From Torreya grandis (lineage: Eukaryota; Streptophyta; Pinopsida; Cupressales; Taxaceae): a DNA stretch of 64,000 bases. Below are positions 12,190-26,289 of the stretch, one piece after another; the first letter of the stretch is position 1, and each line of letters opens with the position of its first letter. The notes under the pieces are model-generated. The model searched no databases, was not told the origin of the DNA, and saw only the letters and a program-made list of their open reading frames with translations. A program made the position numbers and the translations under genes. Where the stretch lies: assembly GCA_037957365.1 (NCBI GenBank), contig JARHVA010003527.1, positions 809,001 through 873,000 of the forward strand. The letters are read 5' to 3'.

Positions 12190-15100
12190 TGGAGAGTTTT
12201 AAAGGATGTCATAAACATGTCCAAGTGAATTTATGAAGTTCCTTTATAGTCTAAGTGATAATGACAAAGTGTGTAATATGTTTGTCCTAGTATGCTTGAA
12301 GAAGGCTTGGTTGATCTTTAGTTTTGGCATGGTTTAAGATGATTAGGGATTATTATAAAGTATTAATCATGTGTAATGAGTTTTATTAGTGGTTAAGGAT
12401 GATTTCTAAAAATTTGTGCATAATTTGAATTCACTTGGTTCATCATTGTTCTCATCTAGACTTTTTAGGTCCAATGGTAGAAACTTTGAGTAGGTAGTTT
12501 GATGACATTATAATTTCCATATGTGGATGAGTCAAGGGGAGTTGGTCATATGGTTTTGATCACATTAGTCCCTAGTTTATATGAAAAAATTACCAAGTAT
12601 AAAAAAAAATCATAATAGAATATATGCAATGCAAATTTTGGCTCTTAGGCATTTTGATAGTGTTTTTCCATACTTAGCCAAATTTATAATGTGGCAAGAA
12701 ACACTGAGTAGGCATTATGATGGTGGAATATCTCACACATGTGTATGTTTTAGGAGAATTTTATCATATGGGTTTTTTTTTTGTGCATATTTTATTTTTT
12801 ATAACTTTTAAGTCAAGCTCTAAAGCATGACAAAAGTTATGCATGTGCAAAGTTGGTCTTTCCAAATAGTTCTTGACATAGTTTTATGAATAGATAACTC
12901 TGAGGTGGAATTTTAATGTCATTATATCTCAAACATGTCATATTTTAATGATATTTTTTACTCATGGTTGGATTCTCCTATATGAGGAGATCAGATGGTC
13001 CAAAATTTAGATCATGCATCTAAGCACAACAAAAGTTATTGAGGTTCAAAGTTGACCTTCCAGGTAGATAAGCAAACATTTTTACATGAAGTTAAGAATT
13101 AGGAATAGATGGAGATATAATAGCTCATAGGTGATCATAAAATGAATATATATGGTGTGAAATAATTCAAATATGTTAAATTTTTTTTTGGTTAATAAAG
13201 GTAAAGATCAAGTTCGTTATAAAAAGATCAAAGGAACATGTTTTTTCTAAGGTCCCAGGGAGCAATGAGATGAGGACAAGTGATCGATGGTTAACAATAA
13301 AAGTTATCAAAAGGAATATGAAGGTACCAAGTGTCATTATCATGGGGGTTATGATAAATATCAGATGGTGAGCACTATAATATAAAGGCCTAGATGATCC
13401 ATAGAGATTGGCGGTGCACATTGAGTCAATATTATAAGATTACATGAGATGAGGTCAATTATACAAGGTTTAACATTTGGAAATGGCACACTATGAGTTG
13501 AAGGTTTATATTATTAAAATAAGGATAAATGGTGCATGATTGATCTAAATCATCAAGGACATGATATGAGGACTTGGTGTTTGAGGTCTAATTATGATCA
13601 TTGGCATTTGAATATTTGATTTTTGTAAAGGAAAAAACTTGTGATCTATATTTTGTTCATAAATTTTGATCCACAAAAAATTTGATGGTTATATAAAAAA
13701 ACCAATAGGACTCCATGGTTCATATAATAAACCTAGTTATAAGGTTTGAAAGTATGTACAATCATAAATATTGAGTTTCAAAGTTAACTATGTGTTCAAC
13801 TATGTTCTGCAAGTAACTCGAGAAGGATATTTGAGCTTGTTTTCATGTTATTTTGATATATCATTATGAATTATTTATTGGAGGGTGATGTGTACTCCAT
13901 AAATAAAATATATGTGGTAATTATAGGTTAGAATAATTTATATTTTTTATGAACAAACACATAGAAGTTGACTATGTTTGTTGAATGCAATGGTAGTTTG
14001 AGTAACCCTCTTGTATAGGTAAGTTAAAGGTGTTATAAGTTAATTAATATAATGAGCATGGAGATGTTATATAAGTCTCTAATTCTATGATAATTCATTG
14101 GTTTTAATTATATACCTTTGATCACTTATGGAGTTTCAAAATAGCTTAACTATATTTTGATTCTATATGACCAGTCTGAGTGGTCATTTTGTGTATGTTA
14201 TTTTGAGTGTTTATAACATGTGTTGATGTGTCTAAATAACATGGAGGTATAGAAAATTTCATGAAGGGTTCACCAATCTGATATAATCATATGTCTATGT
14301 AAAATATTTGAGTAGTTGGTTCATAAGTTTGAGATTGTGTTTTCTATGTATGAAGACCTGAAGAGATAAGAGACCTGATTGGTAGGTCCAAGTGTGGAGT
14401 TGGTGTCCTAGATGGTATGGACCCATATGAGAGTGATCAAGGGGATAGTGGATATATTTTTTATATGTTTTAAGAATGATTAAGGATTAATGTGGTCCAA
14501 TTAGTCTCACATGTAACATGTGAGGATGAAGGCCTAATGTTTTGAGGTCTCACCAAGATCTAATGGTGGTTTGGGGGTAATAAGGAATTGATCGAACTAT
14601 GGAGTATGTAGTTATTACATGTAGCATAAATGAGAACATATTTCAAATGTGGAATAAGTGTGGTAATCATAGTGTCTAACCAAGATGGGTTATACCAAGA
14701 GCATGGTATAAATACAAGGCCTATTTGGCATATTCATTCTAGTTGTGGGTGTGTGGAGCCAAGTGAAAAAGAGAAAATTTGAAAGAGAAGGTATAAGTTA
14801 TTGAGGAATAGTAGAGAGAGAAAAGGATTAGAATGGTTTGTTTAATAAAGTTGATAAAGGTGATCACATATGTCATTAGACCTAATAATCCTAGAAGAGG
14901 CATAATGAGTGAGTATGCTCAAAAGGTTGTTTGAGAGAGTGTGTATGGTGAGCAAAGGCAAGGTGAAGGATATGTGTGCCCAGTGGGTGGGTTGAAGGTA
15001 AGAGTAGGTTAATGATGGTTTATATGATATATATGTCATATTTATGATGTCATAATAGTGATCTTATAGGTCTGAAGATTGCATGTAAGTAAAGGTGAAG

Positions 15101-15580
15101 AGTGATAATCAGAGGTCCATCATTAGGTGTTGAAGAAATCAGCTCTACGATAGAGGTTTCATATGTGTTGTTATGGTTGATCATCATATATGGGGTTGTA
15201 ACCTCATTCCAAGGTGGAACATGATAAATGTCTAGTTATTGTGGCAACTCAACTAGATAGGTGTGGTAGCACCTTGTGGGATTGTAGTCTCACTAAATAA
15301 GAGATGGTAGTTCTTTGATCAGCTGATTGTTGTTATAAATTAGTTCTTATTATAATAAGATATTAGTCTAATTATAGGTTCTAATGGGTCTTCTCTCCAA
15401 GAGGGTTTCCCACATATGTCATCTTTTATGTGATAGATCTTGCATTGTCTCTCTTGTTCATTTCTATGAATGATGTATATGCTCCATGGATGTATGTATT
15501 GAATGATTAAGAGTTTGAAGGAATTGGATTATTTTTTACCATTGATTCAACCCCCCTCTCAATGGATTTTACATATAACA
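12190..15580 (+). repeat. element E 5' LTR
   Basis: 3391 bp, starting TGGAGAG and ending TATAACA. It aligns along its length with 18645-22034, with roughly 15 percent mismatch in the first kilobase by eye. A TATA box (TATAAATA) lies at 14707-14714 after 'gagcatgg', matched at 21158 in the other LTR. Open frames within it (for example 13176-13421 minus and 14842-15039 minus) have no recognisable product. Confidence 0.9.
14707..14714 (+). promoter_or_regulatory. TATA box, E 5' LTR
   Basis: TATAAATA in the context 'gcatggtataaatacaagg'. The homologous position in the 3' LTR is degraded to TATAAGTA (21158-21165). Confidence 0.55.
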
Positions 15581-15582
15581 AT

Positions 15583-15600
15583 TGGTATAATACCAAGTCC
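15583..15600 (+). other. primer-binding site of element E
   Basis: TGGTATAATACCAAGTCC starts two bases after the LTR end. It resembles the plant initiator-Met primer site (TGGTATCAGAGC..), with changes in the middle. Confidence 0.65.
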
Positions 15601-15648
15601 TTTGGAGGAATCTTAACAAATTGAATGAAATCCTAAGTAGGTATAAAG

Positions 15649-16970
15649 ATGGACAAACAATTGAAGAAAGAGAATCAATAGTGGAAGGTTAAGATCAAGG
15701 CAATTGAAGAGCATATATGTAATTTGAAGAGAGACGAAAAAAAGGATGAGAATTTTATTAATGATCTCAAGGTTCAACGAGTAGATTCCAAGATAAGTTT
15801 GAGTTCAAAAGAGGAAAGTTGTTCAAAATAAATAATCTTATAATAATAGTAGAGAAGATGAAAGTGAGGAAGAAGAATTTGATCTAGAAGATGATCTCAT
15901 GAGTGCACTTGGTGAACTAAAGGAGTAAAAGAAGAGCAATCATAAAATAAATAATATGATCAAAGGCCTTGAAACACAAGTTAGTTCTCTTGAGGGATGT
16001 TTGTTAGACATGTACAAGAAAGAAGAAAAGAATTATCAAGAATAGATCAAGTCTCTTGAAGTACAAACATATAGATTGAAAGACATACCCAACAAGGCCA
16101 AAGAGGATGAAGAGAAGATTAATATTCTTGTGTATTAGTTAAGGACTAAAAATTCAAATCTAAAATCAAAATAAGATGAGTGCAATCAGATGATGCTTGA
16201 AATAAAGTCATTGAAAAGTGATCATGAGCTTGTTATAGTCAAGTTGGATAAGCTAGAAGAGAATCATGAGAAGCATGAGTATGTCAAGGAGAATTTAATA
16301 TTTGAAATCAATAAAATAATTTCTTTTAAACAACCAAATGATTCAAACTATGCTAGTTTATTGCATGGTCATTGTTATACATCTATAAAGTATGGTCATA
16401 GAGCAAAGAACTATAGAAGGAAATCAGTCAAGATTAAGTCCTCATGGATCCTTGGAAGAAAAATCAATTGTTATAGGAGAAATCATAACTCATATCAGTC
16501 AAGAAAAGAAGGAATCATGTATGAAGAAGATATAGGAATGCCAAGATAATTTATCTTCTATCCAAATAGAAAAGGAAGATCAGAATCATCATCAAGCAAA
16601 AGGTATGTGAGATATTATTTTTTTCAAATGTCATATAGTTGGTCACATTATTATATACTATAATAATAATCAAAAAAACATATATGGAGCTCCTAATATA
16701 TAAGTAAGAGGTCACACATGGGTTTGGAAACCAAAGTCTATTAGGAGAGATCAGCTTGACACCAAGGATGGTTTGTTTGTCATGATAGATAGAAAGGAAA
16801 ATCAAGATTTTATGTTGTTAGAATTTATTGACAAATTTGAAATAAAGAATAAATTCAATCATCCATTCAAAATCAATTGGATGATGAGGAAAAAAAACAA
16901 GTTAGAGAAAGATATGGAGATATGGGAGTCTCCTAAGTTTTGGGACTTCTAATTTCTCTATGTCAAAAGG
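15649..16970 (+). pseudogene. copia-type gag remnant of element E
   Basis: The first ATG after the primer site is at 15649. Several frames together give a Lys/Glu-rich, coiled-coil-like protein, including SREDESEEEEFDLEDD and DLMSALGELKE near 15850-15930, a pattern common in plant Ty1/copia gag proteins. The longest open piece is 16190-16549 (119 codons). It ends in a zinc knuckle with lost cysteines (HCYTSIKYGHRAKNYRRK). A second, weaker knuckle (CHIVGHII) lies near 16620-16650, followed by HTWVWKPKS near 16715. No protease, integrase or RT follows. Confidence 0.65.
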
Positions 16971-18644
16971 GTTTCTCTATCTAGTCTTCAAGGAGACAAT
17001 TGTCAGTCAGAGGAAGCATGGTGGATATTAGATATTTTTTGATTAGAAGGTATGAAAACAAGTTATGTTTATGAATTATTATTTTTATATCTTTTTATTT
17101 CAAAAAAGAAGCTTGTGAAGAATCTTAGTGGTCCTATCTTAACAAAGAGTTAGCTTATTGATCATGGTTTGGATGTTCTGGTATAAAGGTGAGTTTCAAA
17201 TATCTATTTGCATATCAGTTTGTGGTAGATTATAGGTAAGGATATAAGTTAAAGGCATTTATTTTGGGATTATGTCTTGGTTCTTTCTAAGCATGTTAAA
17301 GGCTTGTTAAATAGTTGTGTATGTCATGGAAGTTCATAGTGTTCTAAAGATGAGGTGTCTCTATATAAGTATTAAATATGATTGGATAGTATTTGAAGAC
17401 TTGTTGAATATGTCATGTTACAAGTGAAGCATAGAGTTTGGGGGAGATTTGTAATTAGTTAGGTCCTAGTATCATATGACTAAGTAGTTGAATCTGAGAA
17501 AGTCAAATTGGAGATTTTTATTTGCTCTTGGCTTTCTTAGTTTGTGCTTAAGAGTATGAAGGTCTTAAAATGGTTTATAGGATGTATGGGTTCCCAAAGA
17601 TGTGGAAATGTAAATATTGGTCCAAGAGTGTGTAACGCCTATCTCTAGGTGTGCAAGAAGATGACTAGAAGGTGTTGTGTTGACCTTATTTGTTTTGAGA
17701 ATCTAGAGTTTTGGGTTCTACTAGAAAAGTGGTTTTCATTATGATTTTAAGTCAAAGGATTATTAATATGATGAATGGGCCAAATTGGCTATAAAATAAA
17801 TATTTATATAGATTTGAAGGTTTGTGGTTTTCAAATTGTTCATGTATTTGTCAAAATTGAGGCCTAATTGACAAGTAGGTTTATGAAGGAAGTATGTTTC
17901 AAAGGTTGAGTTAGTTTATTAAAATTAATGTGCTTGAGGGTGAATATGATATTGCTTTATATATGAAGTTTCATGTCTTTAATATGTGTTTTAAAAAAAA
18001 TTGGACTTTATAGGTTCTAGGTAGGGCTACAAGGAATCTAGATAGGCCTAGTATGAATATTTGATTTTTTTTCTCAGATTTTACAAAAGAGAAAGGAATG
18101 AGTATTTAAATATGAGTTATTATATTGTTTTTATGCATGTTTCCTATTTGGTGTGTGGAATGAAGTTATGTTGGTGGTACTTGAGGTGGTTTGTGAGAGA
18201 AGGCTCATAAGCATATATGATGTTTCTTCATGGTGTGTGAAGATCTAAAGAAGCTTAAGAGGTGAAATTTATCAAAAATAGTAGGGGGAGTCCCTATTAG
18301 ATGTTTATTAGTGATTTCAATATGTTTTTTTAGTAATATTGCGTGTTCTTTCTTCATTGGTTGCAATGTTTGGTTAAAGAGAGTATTTGTATGGAGAAAG
18401 AGGAAGGTGCCAAGGCAAGAACAAGTAGGCTCAAGGTAAGGGGGAGTTTGTATCATATTTATAAGATGGTAATCTCATATTGATGTTATTTTTAGGTGCA
18501 TAGGATCAGTTTCTATCCACTTTATCATTGTGTCAAAGGGGGAGAAAATTCTTATTTTTTAGAGTGCTTGAAGAGAGAGAAGGAAGATGAGATGTATATT
18601 ATTGTATGATATGTGTTGACATAAATGACAAAGGGGTATATTAA
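16971..18644 (+). other. non-coding 3' part of element E with repeated G-rich tracts
   Basis: No protein domain is seen. G-rich purine tracts recur on the plus strand: GGGGGAGA near 17437, GGGGGAGTCC near 18284, GGGGGAGTTTG near 18439, AAAGGGGGAGAAAA near 18533 and AAAGGGG near 18630, the last just before the 3' LTR. Multiple polypurine tracts before the 3' LTR are known from Sirevirus-type copia elements, which supports the copia reading of E. Confidence 0.6.
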
Positions 18645-21600
18645 TAGAGAGTAATAATTGATTTCATATATATTTTCCAAGTGAAGGGATGAATTTCTTT
18701 GATAGTCAAAGTGACAATGATAAAGTGTGAAATATGTTTGTCCTAGTATGTCTGAAGAAGGCTTGGAAGATCTTTAGTTTGGCATAGTTTGAGATGATTA
18801 GGGATGATTATGAATTATTTATCATGTAAAATGGGCCATATAATTTGTTAAGGATGATTTTATAACTTGTTTTCATAGTTTTAATTCACCAAGTTCATCA
18901 TTGTTCTCATCTAGACTTATTAGTTCCAATGGCAGAAAATCTGAGTAGGTTGTTTGATGACATCATAATTGATATGTGTGGATGATTCAAGGGGATTTTG
19001 TCATATGGTTATGATAAAATTAGTCCCTATTTTATATATGAAAAGTCTCAAGTCTATAAATAAAGTTTGATAAAATATATGTAAGTGTAAATTTAGGCTC
19101 TTGAGCATTTTGATAGTGCTTTCAAGAAAAATTGAGTAGGCATTTTAATGGTGGAATATCTCACATGTGTGGACATTTAAGTACAATTTAATCATATGGG
19201 TTTTTTAAGTTTTTTTCCTAGTTTATTTTCAATAACTTTTAGGTCAATATTTGAAGCACAATAAAATTTATGCATGTGCAAAGTTGGTCTTTCTAGATAG
19301 TTCTTGACATAGTTGGCTCTATGAACAGATAAATTTGAGGAGGAATTTTAATGTCATTATAATTCACATGTGTGAGGGTTTTAAGATAATTCTAACACAT
19401 GGTTGAATTATCCTATGTGAGGATATCATATGGTCTAAATTTTAGATCATGCATCTAAACACAACAAAATCTATTGAAGTCCAAAGTTGGCCTTCTAGAT
19501 AGATAAGTAATGGTCCCCATATTTAGTCATTTTTACATGAAGTTAAAGATCAGGACAATGTGTAGATATAAAGGCTCATGGGAAATCATGTAGTGAATAT
19601 ATACATTGTTCATAAATTCAAATATTTCAAATTATTTTTTGGTTAACAAAGGTAAAGATCAAGCTCCTTACAAAAGGATAAATAGAGTGTGTTTGTTCTA
19701 GGGTCTTAGGAAGAAGCAAGATGAGGACAAGTGCTTGATGGTTAATGGTAAAAGTACTCAAAAATAATGTAATTGTGCCAAGTGTCATGATAATGAGGGT
19801 TTTATAAATATAAAATGATGAGATCTATAAGATAAAGACCTGGTTGATCCATAGAGATCGATGGTGCACATTGAGTCAATATTGTAAGATTGCATGAGAT
19901 GAGGTCAACTATTTGAGGTTTAAAATTTGGTAGTTCTGCACTATGATTTAAATTTAAATATTTATAAAATAACATTTATATTTCATCATGTATTTAAATC
20001 AATGTGGACATGAGATGAGGACATGGTGTTCAAGGTTTAACTGTGACCGTTGGTATTTGAATATTTAATTTTTACAAAGGGAAAAACTAGTGATCTATAT
20101 TTTATCCAAAAAAATTTATCTAGGATGAATTAAATGGTTATATAAGAAAATAAAATTTAATAGGACTCCATGTTTCATAAAATTAACTTATTTATAAGGT
20201 TTGAATATATATACAATAAAATATATTGAGCTCCAAAGTTGACTATGTGTCTTACTATGTTCTGCAAGTAACTCGAGAAGGGTGTTTGAGCTTGTTTTGA
20301 TGTTTTTTAGATGTATTAGTATGAATACATTACTGGAGAGTGTTTTAGACTCCATAAGTATCATTTATGTGGTAATTATAGGTTTTACCAATATTTATTT
20401 TATATGAACAAATATGTAAAATTTGGTTATGTTTGTTAAATGCATTGGCATTTTGAGTGACCATCTTGCATAGGTAAGTTGAAGGTGTTCTAAGTATATT
20501 TTAAGAAGAAAATGAGTATGGAGATGTTATATAAGTCTCTAATTATTATGATAAGTAATTGATTATCATGATATTCCTTTTATCACTTATGGAGAGTCAA
20601 AATAGCTCGACTGTATATGACCAATCTAAGTGGTCATTTTGGGTATGTTGTTTTGAGTGTTTAGAACATGTGTTGATGTGTCTAAAGAACATGGATGTAT
20701 ATATAGGATATTTAAGGTTTCATACATGTGATCTAATCATATGTATATGTGAAATATTTGAGTAGCTGGTTCAAAATTTTGAGACTATGTATTTTATGTA
20801 TGAAGACCTGAAGAGCTATGAGACCTAATTGGTAGATCCAAGTGTGGAGTTGGTGTTCCAGATGGCATCCACCCATATGAGAGTGAGAAAGGGGATATTG
20901 GTGATATGTTTGATATTTTATAATCATTTTTAAAGGATAAAGGTGGTATAAGTAGTCTCACATGTAATGTGTGAGTATGAAGGCCTAATGTTTTTAGGTC
21001 CCACTAAGATCTAATGGTGGTTTGGGGGTAATAAGACATTGGATGACCTATGGAGTATGTGGATATTACATGTAAATTTTATGAATACCTATTTAAAAGG
21101 TGTAAAAATTATTGTAATAATCTTGTCTGACCAAGATGGGTTATACTAAGAGCATGGTATAAGTATATGGTCTATTTGGCCTATTTGTTTTAGTTGTGGG
21201 TGTGTGGAGCCAAGTGAATAAGAGAACATTTGGAAGAGAAGGTGTAGGTCAATGAGGACCAGGAAAGAGTGAATAGGATTAGACTTACGTATCTGATCAA
21301 TGCGATGAAGGTGATCACATAGGTCATTGAACCTAATAAGCCTAGAAGAGGCAAAATGAGTATGTTGAAGAGGTTGTTTAAGAGAGTGTGTATGGTGAGC
21401 AAAGGTGAGGTCAAGGATGTGTGCACTTAGTGGATGGGTTGAAGGTAGTTTAATTATGGTGATTATTACCTATAGGTCATATTTATGATTTCATAATAGT
21501 GATCTTATAGGTTTGAAAATTGAATATGAGTGAAGGTGAAGAGCGATAATCAGAGGTCCATCATCAGGTGTTAAAGACATCAGTTCTAAGGTGGAGGTGT

Positions 21601-22034
21601 TCATAGGCATTTTTGTGGTTTCTCATCATCTAGTTGGTTTCATCCTCCTTGTAAGGTAGAACTTGATAAAGGTATAGTTATTATGGTAGCTTAGCTAGAT
21701 AGGTGTGGTAACACCTTGTGAGATTGTAGTCTCACTAAATAAGGGATGGTAGTTCCTTGATTAGTTGATTATTAAACTAAATTGGTTATTTTTATTGTAG
21801 GATAGTATTCCAATTATAGGTTATATTGGGTTTTATTCCCCAAGAGGGTTTCCTACATATGTCTTATGTTATGTGATAAATCTTATATTATCTCTTTTGT
21901 CCATTGCTATGAATGATGTATATGTTCCATGAATGTATGTATTAAATGATTAAGGGTTTGAGGGAATTAGAATTGGATTGGATTATTTTCCACCATTGAT
22001 TCACCTCCCCTCTTAGTGGCTTATACCTATAGCA
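18645..22034 (+). repeat. element E 3' LTR
   Basis: 3390 bp, almost the same length as the 5' LTR. It starts TAGAGAG (the expected TG mutated to TA) and ends CTATAGCA. It is preceded by the purine tract 18629-18644. It is followed by CATGA, the right copy of the target duplication, and then by the interrupted RT of element C. Confidence 0.9.
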
Positions 22035-22693
22035 CATGATGGCTTGGATTTTTTTAAGATCAACTTTTACTCACTCATGTGATAGAATATGACCCAAATA
22101 TTCCACTTCTTGAAAACTAAAAAAACATTTGGATGGTTTATCATAAACTAATTTTGCTTGATAACTAAGAATACGTGTTTCACATGTTTCAAGTGGTAAT
22201 CATAATTTTTTCTTCAAATAAGGATGTTATAAAAAAAAACAAGTACAAACTTTCTAAAAAATGGCCTTAAAATGTATTCATCAAACCATGAAAGGTGGAT
22301 GGTACATTGGTGAGACCAAAAGGCATGACCAAAAATTCACAATGGCCTTCATGAGTATATAAAAATATTTTAGGAATGTCCTCCTCATGGATCTAGATTT
22401 GATGATACCCATAATGAAGATATAATTTAGTAAAATAAATAGCACCATGTAATTCATCTAACAAATCATCAATTATAGGAATAAGAAACTTATCTTTGAT
22501 AGTGAACTTATTGAGCTATTTATAATCTAGGCACATCCTCTAAGTTTCATCCTTATTTTTCACCATGACCACTGGATGAGAATATTCACTTTGGCTATGA
22601 TGATTAGTTCCTACCTCCAACAAATCTTATACCATTTTTTCAATTACACTTTTCTAGGCATAAGGATATATGTATAGTCTAATGTTTGGTGGC
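22035..22693 (-). pseudogene. reverse transcriptase of element C, main part
   Basis: Minus-strand reading from 22693 shows RT blocks in order: IRLYIYPYA (usual NVRPYRYPH); [86 protein letters not shown]; and VFFYNILI, where the catalytic Asp-Asp has become Tyr-Asn. It then reads LKHVKHVFLV and KWNIWVIF up to the E insertion. The beginning of this polyprotein resumes at 30441, so D inserted at the protease/RT junction. Confidence 0.85.
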
Positions 22694-23882
22694 TATAGTC
22701 ATATAAAATGCAAAAATTGGTAACTTGAGTGTGGATTATGACACCCAACCCTTATGTCCCTCTTTCCTTCTCTCATGAACCTCATAGGCATCTTTTCATG
22801 GATTCCCAATCATCTATATCCTTATCGACTTCATCCCATCTGAGCCAGACCCCTTTTTTCATGACTAATCTAACCCACAGGTCTCTTTAGATCTAGACAA
22901 TAGCACCAAACTTAGACCATAGCACTAGTTCCACTCCTATCTAATTTCAATGTTCTTATCCAAGTGTATCTTTGACCCTAATGACTAGTTTATTCTAGTT
23001 CCCCATCCTTCTCCTTGTCAACCTAATGTGAGTAAATTTAACCCATGACCAATAGATACCTATAAAATCCCATTCAAATATCATTTGGAAGGTGTTGGAA
23101 AATATCACTAAGTAAGCAAGAATACAAGCAAGACTACTCAAGTAATTTTCCCTATTCTCTATATATAGCTAGCCAACACACTTACAAACTTATCTAAATC
23201 CTTACACTAGTCTCTAGCCACCACAAAAACATATAGTTTAGTATTTATCATATTCATACACTCAATTATATAAAGCACATCAATTGGGAGAACTACATAT
23301 GAATTTATCCTTCTTCAGAGTATTAGTATGTAGGCAACATGCCCACACAGTGGGTGTGGATACACGTTCAGTGAATCTTACACACACTGATCCTCCATCT
23401 TTCTAAAAATTAGTCAAATCACAATGGAGTATAGGTTTTTAAGATAAAATATTCCCTATAGTGATCTCTACTAACTTTTAATTATTTAAAGTTAATGGAT
23501 AGGGTCACACAGACATGGTGAATAAAACCCAAAAAGCTTAGATCCTTAGGACAATAATAGAAAAGGTGTAATATAGAATTTTTGCCACTCCTATCCACTT
23601 TTATCACTCTTGTCCAATAAAAAAATGAAGATTAGATCTCAATTTGTGACAACATCCTAGTCCTACAGAGTGAATTCTAGACTCTGTCTCAGTCATCTTA
23701 GTTAATTTCCAGCTAAGTCTTCTTTTCCATCTCTTATTACTATTTTTAGAAAGGGGAAAATTGTAATTTAATTTACACAAATTAGTAGCTTAATTATTAT
23801 ATATTTATTTACTGATTTTTCTACTTAGACCCTTTAACTAAATTAAGAATAATACACCAATATTCTCAAAATTATTAAATCA
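22694..23882 (+). repeat. element D 5' LTR
   Basis: 1189 bp, starting TATAGTCATATAAAATGC (TG mutated to TA) and ending TTAAATCA. It aligns with 29274-30440. TATATATA at 23160-23167 and TATAAAAT near 23061 are candidate core promoters. A roughly 70-bp module ('...ccactcctatc...') occurs twice in the LTR (about 22899 and 23551) and once more in the interior (about 28078). Directly after the LTR comes TGGTGAACCTGACTTACC, a possible primer site that I cannot assign to a tRNA. Confidence 0.85.
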
Positions 23883-24489
23883 TTTGGTGAACCTGACTTA
23901 CCTTGATCATGCATAAAAACCCTAGGGTAAATTATCTACTAATTTTTCTTATCTTTTTCTAATTTTTGACCTACATAATAAAATAAAAAATTATCATTAA
24001 ATTTTAAAATTTCATAGTAATTTTAAAATAATTTTATTTTAAAACCCTATTTGCCCATACTATGTCCCAGTATTTTCCCTATAATTTTCCAATAATTTTT
24101 TGATTTATTACTAGCATAATTAAAATTAGAAATTCACTTCAAATTTCAAAATTCAATATTAATTTTAAAAAATAATTATTTTTCAAAACTTTAGTTGCAT
24201 CTAATATATCTCTTTAAATCAAAAAATTTCTAATAAATTTTTTGTTTTTTACTTTAATATCCAACTCAAAAATTCACTTTAAATTTCAAAATAATCATCT
24301 TTAAAACCCTAGTTGAACATACTAGGACCCATTGATTTTTGAGGTATCACCTTACATTCTTGTGAACTTTGTATCCTTTTTATGCATATTCTAGTTTCTT
24401 GTTTAGATTATATACATTTAATCTTTTTTAATATTATCCAGGTTATTTTCCTTATGCCACCTAAGTTCCTTACATCTCTTCTTTCAAGA

Positions 24490-25756
24490 TGAAGTACAAG
24501 ACGTAGTGGTAATCCTCTTGAATTCACCTATATTCTTACAACTTGACCATATACCATAGATAAACAACCAACTCAGGTTCTTACTATATATTTTACACAT
24601 CCAAATTACACCAATTTTAATGAGGATAATTTTGACAAAGAGAATTATGAGAATAAAAATGGTGATACAGACATCGATGTTCATAATCCACCACATCAAA
24701 CTCTTGCTTATATTTCACCAATTGGTAATAATGAATTTGTCTTCAACAAATATTTGATCCTACAAAGGTTTCAAGAAAGACTCTGGGACCAACCTTGAGA
24801 TCTTACTCTTATTTTACAATCTATCATGGAAATAAGAAAGGTTAAACAAGTTGAGTCTTCCATTCCTTTAGAGAAACTAGTTACAAATGACACTATAGGG
24901 GCAACTATGTGTCAACAACCCCCTATAGTAGCCCAACCTACCTCTATAACACTAACTATAGCTAGTACATCTTTGTCTTCTAATGTGGTATCCCTTATGG
25001 AAGAGATAAAATATCTTCAATCTAAGGTGATACATCTTTAGCAAGTTGTCTTTAGACCTATTCATGATTTGGATTCTTTCACTATATTGCATACACCATT
25101 AGCATGTCACATTACTTCTACACCCTTGCCACAAGGTTTTGTTCAACTCAAGCTTACTCTATATGATGTCAAGGGTGATCCAGAGATACATTTGAGATAT
25201 TTTCATGTAGCATGCTTGGACTATGTACCAAATGACTGACTACTTACCAAGCTATTTCTATGGAGCCTAAAGGATTATGTTTTACAATGGTTCTATAGTT
25301 TATCAAATTAGTTGGTCAATGCAATCAATCCTTTAGCTGATAAGTTCCTATCTCATTTTAACATTAACATTAGTGATAAGATTTCATATGCCTAAGTTTC
25401 ACAATAGAAACAAAGGTCAAATGAGCATCTCGTAGATTATGTTCTTCAATATAAGACTATTTTGGCTAAGATGACTAGCCCCATGGCCACTCAAGAGTTA
25501 CATCTCTTCAAATAGAGTCTTCTACAAGCTTTACATGAATCAATTATGTTCAAAATATTATCTTCCTTTAGTAAATTATGTCACACATTAAAGGAAATAG
25601 AATTAAAACTAATTTCAATTGGAAAACTTAAATACTCAATTATCTCAAAAATAATAAGCAAGAGTAAGAACAAAGTCAAATACAAAGTCAAGGTCAATGA
25701 TAAAAAGATTCAAAATCAACTAATATTTAATATATCTTTTGAGCCACCTCAGTAAG
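24490..25756 (+). pseudogene. gag remnant of element D
   Basis: An N-terminal stretch reads through 24490-24830 (FQERLWDQP and similar) into the open piece 24826-25041. From about 25100 follows the retrotransposon gag core: LKLTLYDVKGDPEIHLRYF, then LTKLFLWSLKDYVLQWFYSL, then DKFLSHFNI and LVDYVLQYKTIL. This is the usual layout of the Retrotrans_gag domain in Tat-like Ty3/gypsy elements. It ends with the Lys-rich open piece 25546-25755. Several stops (for example around 25236 and 25515) disrupt it. No zinc knuckle was seen. Confidence 0.7.
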
Positions 25757-26289
25757 TGGTTTTATCAACACCTCCTTGGTGAACCTTTACCAATATACCA
25801 ATTTCTCTATCCAAAGTTTTATAGCAGCTATTAGAATGTAACATCATATCTTTCAATCATATTCATGATGTTAAACCACAAATCCTCTTCAATGGGAATA
25901 TGATCAAAATTCATTTTAAGAGTTTCACATGGCACCAAGACATACAACAAATAGATGCATTAGTTTGAGACACAAGATATAGGATTTGATAGATGGCAAT
26001 CATATTCATCTTGGCACTTCAGTTGAGCCTTCTCAGGAAAAGCAAACATAATATAAATATTTGAAAATACTTTTAGATCCTTTTCCATAGCATCCTAAAC
26101 AAGAGATAAGGGACACATCAAGGGTTCATGATGCATATAATTCACATCTACCACTAGATACATATAGGGAACATTCAATTGAGATACATCCTTTGAGCAA
26201 CATGATTGGTATATATAGTTCTAGAGTTCCATATAGACCTTCCATCTCCTTCTCAGAGTAGGAGATCATCAAGGATGATTCCTATTATC

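Larger units (their letters stand above)
12190..22034 (+). mobile_element. element E: gag-only copia-type LARD
   Basis: Two LTRs of 3391 and 3390 bp flank an interior of only about 3.06 kb. A Met-type primer site follows the 5' LTR and a purine tract precedes the 3' LTR. The 5-bp flanks are CATGC (12185-12189) and CATGA (22035-22039), 4 of 5 matching. The RT reading of element C stops at one edge and resumes at the other, which fixes the insertion. The interior codes only for a gag-like protein, so mobility would need pol supplied by another copia element. It fits the large retrotransposon derivative (LARD) class. Confidence 0.85.

Noticed and set aside
16190..16549. Host zinc-knuckle protein gene
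   Set aside because: It is flanked by matched LTRs and a primer site, and the surrounding frames give a copia gag.
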